A DNA stretch of 51,145 nucleotides, from the NCBI GenBank assembly GCA_003697105.1, contig RFFQ01000186.1, forward strand, positions 1 to 51,145. Reading direction: 5' to 3'. This document shows positions 44,263 to 51,145 of this stretch, one piece after another (within the stretch, counting starts at the first letter, position 1; each line of letters starts with the position of its first letter). Below the pieces are notes generated by a model. It worked only from the letters and a program-made list of their open reading frames with translations. It did no database searches and was not told where the DNA came from. Origin of the DNA: Gemmatimonadota bacterium (GTDB taxonomy: Bacteria; 4572-55; J002). The translations under genes and the position numbers were made by a program.

Positions 44263-45105
44263 CTAATCCTTTTGCCAGTAAACCCCAGTCCAGTCAATCG
44301 GGTGTAAGGGTGCGGTAATGGTGTGGGTTTGGCGGAATTTCTGCACGGCACTTTTGCATTGAGGTACAGCCCCGTAATCATCAATAATGACGAATCCACC
44401 GGCGCTGACTTTTTCGTACAGTGCTGTCAGAACTTGCCAGGTGGAACCGAACAGGTCACCATCTACCCGGAGGAGTGCCAATTGTTGTACGGATACGGTG
44501 GGGAGAGTATCCTTAAACCAGCCTTTCACAAATTTCACTTGAGAATCCAACAAATCGTAACGGCGGAAATTCTCTTGGACAGTTTGCAAGCTGACCGAGA
44601 GTCCGGGAACGTTTTCTTTGTGTAGTTGCAGGGGTTCATCTTCGGGTCGTTCGGGAAGGGGAAGCCCCTCAAAGGAGTCTGCCACCCATACGGTCCGGTC
44701 GGAAATCTCGTGAACCGCCAGAACGCCTCGCATGAAAATGCAAACTCCACCGTGCCATACGCCACATTCAATCAGGTCACCCGGAATATCATTTTTGATA
44801 ATCTCATTCAAACAATATTCGACATTTTCCAGCCGCTTACGCCCAATCATGGTATGGGCATAGACCAGATGTTGCAGGTCATTATGGATATGTTCTCCAA
44901 CTTGCCGTCCGGTATATAATTCCTCGAACATGGTCGGATGCATCTGCCGGATATTGTGTAGCTCCTCAAAGCTGACAGAGGGTTTCCTGAAAAATGGTGA
45001 TTTTTCTTGTAATTTCGTATGCAGGTAGTAAATCCGCAGTTCATTTTCCAGATAAATTTCATTCAATAAGGCGCTTTTGAGGAGATTGAGATAACGTTTT
45101 TTCAT
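44263..45105 (-). CDS. TylF/MycF-type O-methyltransferase
   Basis: A 280-residue protein of the macrocin O-methyltransferase (TylF) family, metal-dependent enzymes that methylate sugar hydroxyls. Motifs include LIECGVWHGGVCIFMRG (SAM site), VWVADSFEGLPLP, LLRVDGDLFGSTWQVL and FVIIDDYG with metal-ligand Asp residues. The start (ATG 45105) overlaps the upstream stop by one base (TAATG), so it is coupled. In many bacteria such genes decorate O-antigen or extracellular polysaccharides. Confidence 0.92.
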   Translation of the reverse strand: MKKRYLNLLKSALLNEIYLENELRIYYLHTKLQEKSPFFRKPSVSFEELHNIRQMHPTMFEELYTGRQVGEHIHNDLQHLVYAHTMIGRKRLENVEYCLNEIIKNDIPGDLIECGVWHGGVCIFMRGVLAVHEISDRTVWVADSFEGLPLPERPEDEPLQLHKENVPGLSVSLQTVQENFRRYDLLDSQVKFVKGWFKDTLPTVSVQQLALLRVDGDLFGSTWQVLTALYEKVSAGGFVIIDDYGAVPQCKSAVQKFRQTHTITAPLHPIDWTGVYWQKD

Positions 45106-45881
45106 TATTTGCCTTTGGTTGGGGGGGTTGAAGTCTTTCCAACAGGGAATTTAATAAAATGGTCCCACCTTCGCTGGTCATAGTTCACCTTTTGAAATAC
45201 AGCAATATTAGACGGTGTTGCGGGTACTTCTTCAAAATCGTTCCGGTTTTTGCGGATAAAATGGATTACAGACTGGATGCTACTCATCCACATATCATCA
45301 AAAATAAGGTAACCGCCTTTTTTACAAAGGGGAGCATACATGTAAAAATCTACCAGAGCGGCGTCAAACAGATGATTCCCATCAATAAAAATTAGGTCAA
45401 ACGTGCGGTTTTGCCGAGCCATATCCACTGCTACCCGGTTTGATGAGTCCTCATAAAACTCAAACGCACTTTTTTCACCCCATTGCGGGGCATGAGTTGT
45501 GGCATGGACGTGACCAATACCCTTCCATGCTCGGGTTTGGTAGGGGTCTGTCGCGGTTAAGTATCCCATTTGATTTTTGGTGATGGCGGCGAGGAAAAAG
45601 AGCGTACTAAATCCATACGCCAAACCGATTTCAATGATGGAGATTGGCTTTTTCGCGAGACAAAATTCATATAACCACATGCCCTGACCGGGACTAATGC
45701 GGGTGAATTCCTCAAGTGGATATAATTGTCCGTCAGCCCCTTTTTGCTTTTCACCCTTATACATGGAGATAAGCGTGGATCTGAAGGGTTCGTTGAGATT
45801 CTCCAATAGGTTTTCTACTGGGGGAACCGTAAGGGGGGACACTGGTTTACCGAATATGTTTCTGAAAATATTTGTCATCAT
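45105..45881 (-). CDS. Class I SAM-dependent methyltransferase (Methyltransf_24 type)
   Basis: A 258-residue protein with SIIEIGLAYGFSTLFFLAAI (SAM site), TATDPYQTRAW, LIFIDGNHLFDAALVDF and LIFDDMW. The layout is that of small-molecule or sugar O-methyltransferases. I chose ATG 45881 (MMTNIFRNIF), which overlaps the GT2 stop (ATGA) and has GGAG upstream. A longer frame from 45977 lies within the GT2 gene and is unlikely. The second gene of the glycan cluster. Confidence 0.87.
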   Translation of the reverse strand: MMTNIFRNIFGKPVSPLTVPPVENLLENLNEPFRSTLISMYKGEKQKGADGQLYPLEEFTRISPGQGMWLYEFCLAKKPISIIEIGLAYGFSTLFFLAAITKNQMGYLTATDPYQTRAWKGIGHVHATTHAPQWGEKSAFEFYEDSSNRVAVDMARQNRTFDLIFIDGNHLFDAALVDFYMYAPLCKKGGYLIFDDMWMSSIQSVIHFIRKNRNDFEEVPATPSNIAVFQKVNYDQRRWDHFIKFPVGKTSTPPTKGK

Positions 45882-46741
45882 CCGAATCTCCGTTGGATGT
45901 AGGCGGATATATATCCCAAGAAATGGGCTACTTGGGAGAGTCCTAGCAACCCGATTAATTTCATTTTTTGAATCCATCCATATTTTTTTAATCGGAGCGG
46001 GTAGGTTACTAAATTCCGGTAAAAGTAGCGTTCCCCAAGTTGAATATCGGTTTCATATTCTTTTATTTTTTCGTGATAAACAATCGTTGCTGTACCGTAT
46101 TTAAAGTGCATGTTCCAGAAGGTTCGCAGGGTGTGGTTGTGGATATGATGGAGACGGGCATTTTCCACAAATTTCAGATGGTAACCGGTATGCAAGGCTC
46201 TTACACAAAATTCGCGGTCTTCTCCGGCGGAGGTGGGGAAAGATTCATCAAATTGACCGATGGCATAAAATGTGTCGCGATATAACGCAAAATTGTTGGA
46301 GGTAAAAAAGTAGAACAGACTGCCTTCAAAAAAGTGGTACAAGATGTCAATCAATAGTTGCGAAGCTTCAGAGTAACTGTTTGGTAAGATATTGATAGTT
46401 TTCCCCCCAACTATCGCTTTTTCTTCCCGATGCTCCCACAGGACTTGCAACCAATCCGGCTCAGGAATGCAATCATCATCGGTAAAGGCAATAAATTCAC
46501 CCTGAGCCAGTCTGACACCCGTGTTCCGAGCATGAGCGGGTCCCTGATTTTTTTGTTTGTGATACCGGACCCGGTTGTGCAAGTCGAATGACCGGATGAG
46601 GGGTTGAAGATCGATCTTGCTACCATCATCGATTATGATAATTTCCCATTCTCGATCAATCTGCTGGGCGAATAACCCGTTTAAACATTGGAGAAGCATT
46701 CCGGGGCGGTTATATGTTGGAACGATGACGGAAATATCCAC
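45878..46741 (-). CDS. Glycosyltransferase family 2
   Basis: A 287-residue inverting GT-A enzyme. It has VSVIVPTYNRPG-like start (SVIVPTYNRPGMLLQCL), IIIDDGS, the DxD-type FTDDDC metal site and GEDREFCVRAL as the catalytic-base region. The C-terminal 60 residues are basic with a hydrophobic stretch (MKLIGLLGLSQVAHFLGYI), suggesting membrane association. It is the first gene of the cluster of sugar methyltransferases. It probably extends a cell-surface polysaccharide. Confidence 0.92.
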   Translation of the reverse strand: MDISVIVPTYNRPGMLLQCLNGLFAQQIDREWEIIIIDDGSKIDLQPLIRSFDLHNRVRYHKQKNQGPAHARNTGVRLAQGEFIAFTDDDCIPEPDWLQVLWEHREEKAIVGGKTINILPNSYSEASQLLIDILYHFFEGSLFYFFTSNNFALYRDTFYAIGQFDESFPTSAGEDREFCVRALHTGYHLKFVENARLHHIHNHTLRTFWNMHFKYGTATIVYHEKIKEYETDIQLGERYFYRNLVTYPLRLKKYGWIQKMKLIGLLGLSQVAHFLGYISAYIQRRFG

Positions 46742-46887
46742 TATACCGGCTTACTCGTAAAACCTAGGAGGGAAATAAAGTTATCATCTATTGAAATCTG
46801 CGAATTGGGGTGTTGCCATGCGAGTTGTACGGCGCTCCTGGGGGCAGTTTCTGCTGTATTTTCTAGTTTCGCTTGCGCTACAACAGG

Positions 46888-47013
46888 TTACTTTTTATAT
46901 TTTTTGAGTCGTTTTTTACGTTCTTTTTTACTCAAGGTGTCCCGTTTGGGGCATTTTTTGCAGAACTTACCTTTTTCTTTGTATTTTTTACAACATTTAC
47001 TGGACGTTGCCAT
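46888..47013 (-). CDS. Tiny Cys- and Lys-rich protein
   Basis: A 41-residue protein: after MATSS comes KCCKKYKEKGKFCKKCPKRD, then a highly basic tail ending KKERKKRLKKYKK. The pattern CCxKYxxKGKxCKxCP looks like a conserved mini-family I have seen in other bacteria as short hypothetical proteins; four Cys could bind zinc or iron. The start at 47013 fits the family; longer in-frame starts exist at 47055 (ATG) and 47070 (TTG). The ribosome site is weak for all. It lies alone between the GT2 gene and pbpC. Nucleic-acid binding is a guess from charge. Confidence 0.6.
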   Translation of the reverse strand: MATSSKCCKKYKEKGKFCKKCPKRDTLSKKERKKRLKKYKK

Positions 47014-47123
47014 CTGTGATTTGCTTGTAGGACTTCGAGCGTTTTTTGACTGCATTTCAAAGAGACCCAACGTAAGTAATTCCAGTTATTTTGTCAATAG
47101 CGTAGGACTTTTGAGGTCAGGTC

Positions 47124-49472
47124 ATGGCCCACACGCCCGTATTCTCCTTTATTCGACCGCATCACTTGGCGGTGCTGGTCTTGGTATTTCCACCCCTGAT
47201 CGTTTTCTTTCTGAATCTGGTATTTCCGCTTCCGATAGAGAATCTCACTCCGGAACCTTCGGTGAGGGTCTTTGACCGGAATCATCACTTAATGCGGGCA
47301 TATACCACCTCTGCTGGGCGCTGGCATTTTCCAGAATCATTGGATGAGGTTTCCCCCAATCTGGTTTTAGCCACACTTGCCTACGAAGATCGTTGGTTTT
47401 ACCGGCATTGGGGCATCAATCCTTTTGCCCTGATGCGGGCGTTAACGGTCAATGTTCAGGCGGGGAAAATCGTCATGGGCGGTTCAACCCTGACGATGCA
47501 GATCGCCCGGATGGTGGAACCCAAAGAGCGAACGGTACCCAATAAACTGATCGAAATGTTCCGGGCATTGCAGTTGGAGTGGCACTTTTCCAAGCCGGAA
47601 CTTTTGCGACTGTATTTCAATTTAGCCCCTTATGGCGGCAATTTGGTAGGGTCGGGGGCCGCCGCTCGCTTCTATTTTGGCAAACCGCAAGCACAACTTA
47701 GCCTTGGCGAGGCGGCACTGTTGGCAATTATACCCAATTCACCGAATCAATGGCGGCCAGACCGGTTTCCGCAGGAGAGCCAAGCGCGCCGGGATCTGTT
47801 GCTCCACCAACTGCACACCCGGCGAAAAATTACCACCAAACAATTAAACGAGGCCCTGAGTGAATCGGTGCCCGCCACCCGGCAGAACCTCCCCTTTTTT
47901 GCCCCCCATCTGGCAGATTATCTGCGCCAAACGTTCCCCCGGGAACACACATTTCAAACGACGATTGACCCCCAGATGCAACACCTTGCCCAATCAACCT
48001 TAAACCGCTATTTATTGCCTCTCCGGGCAAAAGAGATTTATCAAGGTGCGGTGGTGATCATCGATGTGCCTTCGCGGGAGGTGCGGGCATTGGTCGGATC
48101 GTTCGATTTTTTTGAGACGGCGCATGAGGGGCAAGTCAATGGTGCCCTTGCACCCCGTTCCCCAGGCTCAACCCTCAAACCCTTTTTGTATGGCTTAGCA
48201 TTGCATCAAGGACGCATCACGCCGGAGACACGTTTAGCCGATGTGCCGGTGGATTATGCCGGTTATTCGCCGGTTAATTATGATGAACAGTTTAGCGGTT
48301 GGGTGCCGGTGCATCAAGCGTTAGCCCGATCATTGAATGTTCCAGCAGTTAACCTTTATGCCCAAATGCGCGGTGGGGATGGGCTTTATTCATTCCTTAA
48401 AGCCGCTGGCATCCGTACCTTGACCGAACCCGAAACGCATTATGGTTTATCTCTGATTTTGGGTGCGTGTGAGGTCAATTTGCTTGAAATGACCAATTTG
48501 TATGCCGGTTTAGCGCATCAAGGGCAGTTTGGAGAGTATCACCTGCTTAAAAAAGACCCTACAGATGTTCAGCGACCCCTTACGGCTGGGGTAGAACTTG
48601 ATCCGGGGGCGTGTTTTATCCTGACAGAGATGTTGACGGAGCTAGAGCGCCCTGATATGCCCGCGACGTGGCAAAAGACCGTCGATTTGCCCAAAGTGGC
48701 ATGGAAAACCGGCACGTCTTATGGTCACAAAGATGCGTGGAGCATCGGCTATTCACCGCGATACGCTATTGGGGTATGGGTCGGCAATTTCGATGGGCAG
48801 GGTGCGCCGGAACTCACCGGTGGGGAAGCCGCCGCTCCCATACTGTTCGCGCTGTTCAATGCCGTCGCGCAGGAGGATCAAATCGATTGGTTTGAAGCAC
48901 CGCCCGCGGTCGCCCAGCGGCAGGTGTGTAGTCTCAGCGGGATGGTGCCGCATGAATACTGCCCGACCACCCAAACCGAATTTTATTTACCCGCGGTCTC
49001 GCCCCGTAAACCGTGTACCGTTCATCTGGGCATTTCGGTGGATGATCAGACCGGATACCGGCTTTGCTCCGTCTGCCGGGTGAATCGAGCCTATCACCGC
49101 GAAACCCGTATTGAATTGCCACCGGAGGTTGCCACGTGGCTGGAACGCCGAGGATATCCTCTTGAACCGCTCCCGGAACACCTCCCCATCTGTACTGCGA
49201 TTCCGGCGGGACAGGCACCGATTATCCGTTCTCCTTCGGCAGATGTGGACTATATTATCCGGCAGGGGGTGGATCGGAAATACCAGCAAATTTTGCTAGA
49301 AGCCAGTGTTTCCAATCGAACCCGAAAAATTTATTGGTTTTTAGACCAAGAATTGATTTTTAGCGGCTTACCCACCGAACCGGTATTTATCACTCCTGAA
49401 AAGGGCATTCATACGTTGGTTTGTATGGATGATGAGAGCCGGCGCACCACAATGACCTTCCGGGTAAAATGA
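47124..49472 (+). CDS. pbpC: Penicillin-binding protein 1C
   Basis: A 782-residue bifunctional peptidoglycan synthase. After an N-terminal membrane helix (about 14-35) comes the glycosyltransferase domain (catalytic Glu in AYEDRWFYRHWG; GGSTLTMQ), then the transpeptidase domain with SxxK (PGSTLKPF), SxN (RSLNVPA) and KTG (WKTGTSYG), then the C-terminal BiPBP_C domain (from about 690) typical of PBP1C. Several Cys pairs (CSLSGMVPHEYC, CSVC) mark the linker, as usual in PbpC. GAGG precedes the ATG. The alpha-2-macroglobulin gene that often accompanies pbpC is not here. Confidence 0.95.
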   Translation: MAHTPVFSFIRPHHLAVLVLVFPPLIVFFLNLVFPLPIENLTPEPSVRVFDRNHHLMRAYTTSAGRWHFPESLDEVSPNLVLATLAYEDRWFYRHWGINPFALMRALTVNVQAGKIVMGGSTLTMQIARMVEPKERTVPNKLIEMFRALQLEWHFSKPELLRLYFNLAPYGGNLVGSGAAARFYFGKPQAQLSLGEAALLAIIPNSPNQWRPDRFPQESQARRDLLLHQLHTRRKITTKQLNEALSESVPATRQNLPFFAPHLADYLRQTFPREHTFQTTIDPQMQHLAQSTLNRYLLPLRAKEIYQGAVVIIDVPSREVRALVGSFDFFETAHEGQVNGALAPRSPGSTLKPFLYGLALHQGRITPETRLADVPVDYAGYSPVNYDEQFSGWVPVHQALARSLNVPAVNLYAQMRGGDGLYSFLKAAGIRTLTEPETHYGLSLILGACEVNLLEMTNLYAGLAHQGQFGEYHLLKKDPTDVQRPLTAGVELDPGACFILTEMLTELERPDMPATWQKTVDLPKVAWKTGTSYGHKDAWSIGYSPRYAIGVWVGNFDGQGAPELTGGEAAAPILFALFNAVAQEDQIDWFEAPPAVAQRQVCSLSGMVPHEYCPTTQTEFYLPAVSPRKPCTVHLGISVDDQTGYRLCSVCRVNRAYHRETRIELPPEVATWLERRGYPLEPLPEHLPICTAIPAGQAPIIRSPSADVDYIIRQGVDRKYQQILLEASVSNRTRKIYWFLDQELIFSGLPTEPVFITPEKGIHTLVCMDDESRRTTMTFRVK

Positions 49473-49558
49473 GAATCCTTGCGTGATTTGCCCCGATGAT
49501 GTATGTTGGCGCGTGTTCATGACCGGTATCGCTTCTCGGGAAGGAGGTATGTTTTGTT

Positions 49559-50245
49559 ATGAAACCCGTTATCTGCCCGCGGGTGAAAATCTGTTGCATC
49601 ACCTCGATAGAAGAAGCTCAACTTGCCATTGAGGCGGGTGCCGCCGCGTTAGGTCTCGTCTCGGAGATGCCCAGTGGTCCCGGCGTGATTTCCGAAGACC
49701 TTATTGCGGAAATTGCCGCCACCGTACCGCCCCCGATCGCCACGTTTTTACTGACCTGCAAAACGTCGGCCGCAGAGATTATCGCCCAACAGCGCCGCTG
49801 CCGGGTAAATACGGTGCAATTGGTGGATCGGGTACAAGAGGGTACTTACCCACAGTTACGCAAATCGTTACCGGGGATTCATATTGTGCAGGTGATTCAT
49901 GTGGTGGATGAGACCTCCGTATCGGAGGCGGTAGAAATTGCACCGCAAGTAGATGCCTTATTGCTGGATTCCGGTAATCCCAATTTACCGGTCAAAGTGC
50001 TCGGCGGTACCGGCAAAACCCATAATTGGGACTTGAGTCACCGAATTCGGGAGCGGGTAAATGTGCCCGTCTTTCTTGCCGGCGGATTGAAACCCGAAAA
50101 TGTGCCAGACGCTATCCGGCAAGTGGGAGCGTTTGGGGTCGATGTCTGCAGTGGTCTTCGCACCGCGGGTAAACTGGACCCGTCAAAAGTGGAACGCTTT
50201 TTTACCGCAATCCGCCGTACCCATTCCCGGATATTGGCGGCATAA
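49559..50245 (+). CDS. trpF: Phosphoribosylanthranilate isomerase family protein, orphan
   Basis: A 228-residue TIM-barrel enzyme. In tryptophan synthesis TrpF converts phosphoribosylanthranilate to CdRP. The catalytic Cys is in VKICCIT, the catalytic Asp in ALLLDSGN, with GGTGKTHNWDLS and LAGGLKPENV for phosphate binding and GVDVCSG at the end. The nearly invariant Gly after the Cys (KICGIT) is Cys here, and the usual DVSSG is DVCSG. No other trp genes are in the window. It could be a genuine TrpF, or a paralogue with another substrate. AAGGAGGT stands ten bases before the ATG. Confidence 0.85.
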   Translation: MKPVICPRVKICCITSIEEAQLAIEAGAAALGLVSEMPSGPGVISEDLIAEIAATVPPPIATFLLTCKTSAAEIIAQQRRCRVNTVQLVDRVQEGTYPQLRKSLPGIHIVQVIHVVDETSVSEAVEIAPQVDALLLDSGNPNLPVKVLGGTGKTHNWDLSHRIRERVNVPVFLAGGLKPENVPDAIRQVGAFGVDVCSGLRTAGKLDPSKVERFFTAIRRTHSRILAA

Positions 50246-50288
50246 GTGATGCGGTTCAATCCTTTTTTTAGAATAGAAAGCTCAAAAT

Positions 50289-51029
50289 ATGGTGGCTCAG
50301 GGGAATGCTTTTGATTACATCACGCATTACCACCAAGATGGCGAAGTATTTGATTATGTAGAAGATGTTGCCTATCGTCCCGATGATGAGCGACGAAAGC
50401 AGTCGGTGCTTTCACTTTGTGGAGCAAAAAGGGGTCAATGGTTGCTGGATGTGGGTAGCGGTAGCGGCTGGTTTTCGCAAGCGATGGTCCGGCGGGGTGT
50501 CCAGGTGATTGCACTAGACCTCTCCCGCCGGAATTTGAAGCGGTTGCAGAACGAGACACCGGCAGTGTTCCCCTTGTTCGCCGATAGTAACCGCTTGCCC
50601 TTGAAAAATGAATCGCTGGACTGGGTCGCCGCCATTGAGGTGATCGAACATCTGGTGCACCCGCTGGCGGCACTGAATGAATTCCGGCGGGTGCTCAAAC
50701 CCGGCGGGTATCTCCTCATTTGTGTGCCTTACCGGGAGCGCTTGGTGTACAATTTGTGCATCCATTGCAATCAATTAACGCCTAAAAATGCCCATTTACA
50801 CAGTTTTGATCTGGCAAAACTAATAGATTTATTGCAAGAAAGCGGATTTACCTATCACCATCACCGGTTGTTCTTAAATAAAGGGATTTCGCTTTTGCGT
50901 CTGAATTCGCTGTGGGGCTGGTTGCCGTTTCCATTGTGGCGCGGAATCGATGGTCTGGCAAATCGCTGGACTGACAAAGCCATGTATATCGGGGTCGTTG
51001 CGCGTAACGTATCCGAACACAGACCGTAA
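50289..51029 (+). CDS. Class I SAM-dependent methyltransferase
   Basis: A 246-residue methyltransferase of the Methyltransf_11/UbiE-like type: LLDVGSGSGWFSQAM (motif I), VIALDLSRRNLKRL, LDWVAAIEVIEHLVHPLAAL and LKPGGYLLICVPYRE. The C-terminal part (about 160-225) has a Cys/His pair (LCIHCNQLTPKNAHLHSF) and is more variable. Substrate unknown. It lies 43 bases after trpF, in the same direction, and is the last gene before the window edge. Confidence 0.88.
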   Translation: MVAQGNAFDYITHYHQDGEVFDYVEDVAYRPDDERRKQSVLSLCGAKRGQWLLDVGSGSGWFSQAMVRRGVQVIALDLSRRNLKRLQNETPAVFPLFADSNRLPLKNESLDWVAAIEVIEHLVHPLAALNEFRRVLKPGGYLLICVPYRERLVYNLCIHCNQLTPKNAHLHSFDLAKLIDLLQESGFTYHHHRLFLNKGISLLRLNSLWGWLPFPLWRGIDGLANRWTDKAMYIGVVARNVSEHRP

Positions 51030-51145
51030 TTGCCCGCTAAAGGACGGTTTTCGTATGAGGTACGACTACCGCTCATGCGACCAAAGGATTTCTGTACTAT
51101 GTGATTTTGCCTGTGGCAAGACCCCATCAAAAAATGGTGGAGACC

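Noticed and set aside
49479-49507. Promoter TTGCGT-17-TATGTT before trpF
   Set aside because: Only four of six bases match in each box; not strong enough to list.

Overview
The window looks like a chromosomal segment of a Gram-negative (diderm) bacterium with moderate G+C. The diderm call rests on ADP-heptose (LPS core) genes, a lipoprotein, a penicillin-binding protein 1C and a C-terminal processing protease with a signal peptide. Many membrane-less, multi-domain signalling kinases suggest a deep-branching, complex-lifestyle phylum (KSB3/Moduliflexota-like is one guess from protein style only). The phylum cannot be fixed from this sequence. TAG, TAA and TGA are all used as stops.

Layout. 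1-329: edge of a small membrane-protein gene broken by an in-frame amber codon. 926-2620: an insertion sequence with matching inverted ends and an 8-bp target duplication. 2888-7678: three soluble histidine kinases, the first two translationally coupled. 7756-10741: heptose-7-phosphate kinase and heptose-1-phosphate adenylyltransferase; the latter reads without a stop into a peptidoglycan-binding, lysozyme-like protein. 10818-12063: rlmE and speD. 12234-19564 (minus): a GT4 glycosyltransferase, lon, clpX, clpP and tig behind a tRNA-Leu. The encoded ClpP has Asn where the catalytic Asp is expected. 19729-25989 (minus): rpmE, ftsH, hpt, an epimerase, mutY, a stand-alone RuvC-fold protein and mazG. 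26230-33657 (plus): tRNA-Arg, then bifunctional nuclease, gamma-carbonic anhydrase, a TPR/periplasmic-binding lipoprotein, a DUF2520 protein, a macrodomain protein, a Ctp protease and a helical protein of unknown function. 33659-38445 (minus): Fe-S RecB-like nuclease, a decayed aldo/keto reductase, a membrane protein, an M14 aspartoacylase-like enzyme and a GCS2-CBS ligase. 38753-42655 (plus): tandem UspA, a B12-binding MerR-type regulator behind a perfect consensus promoter, and an FHA-GAF-PAS kinase. 42749-46741 (minus): a glycan-modification cluster (GT2, SAM methyltransferase, TylF-like, methyltransferase-CmcI fusion). 46888-51029: a tiny Cys/Lys-rich protein, pbpC, an orphan trpF and a methyltransferase.

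How the genes fit together. Protein quality control (tig-clpP-clpX-lon, ftsH), nucleotide-pool and DNA-repair housekeeping (hpt, mutY, mazG, RuvC-fold) and envelope building (heptose, lipoprotein, Ctp, PbpC, glycan cluster) form the core. The accessory interest lies in the fused heptose/muralytic frame, the altered ClpP triad, the stress/light-type regulatory block at 36.5-42.7 kb, and several small or unassigned proteins. No CRISPR array, prophage or rRNA is visible.
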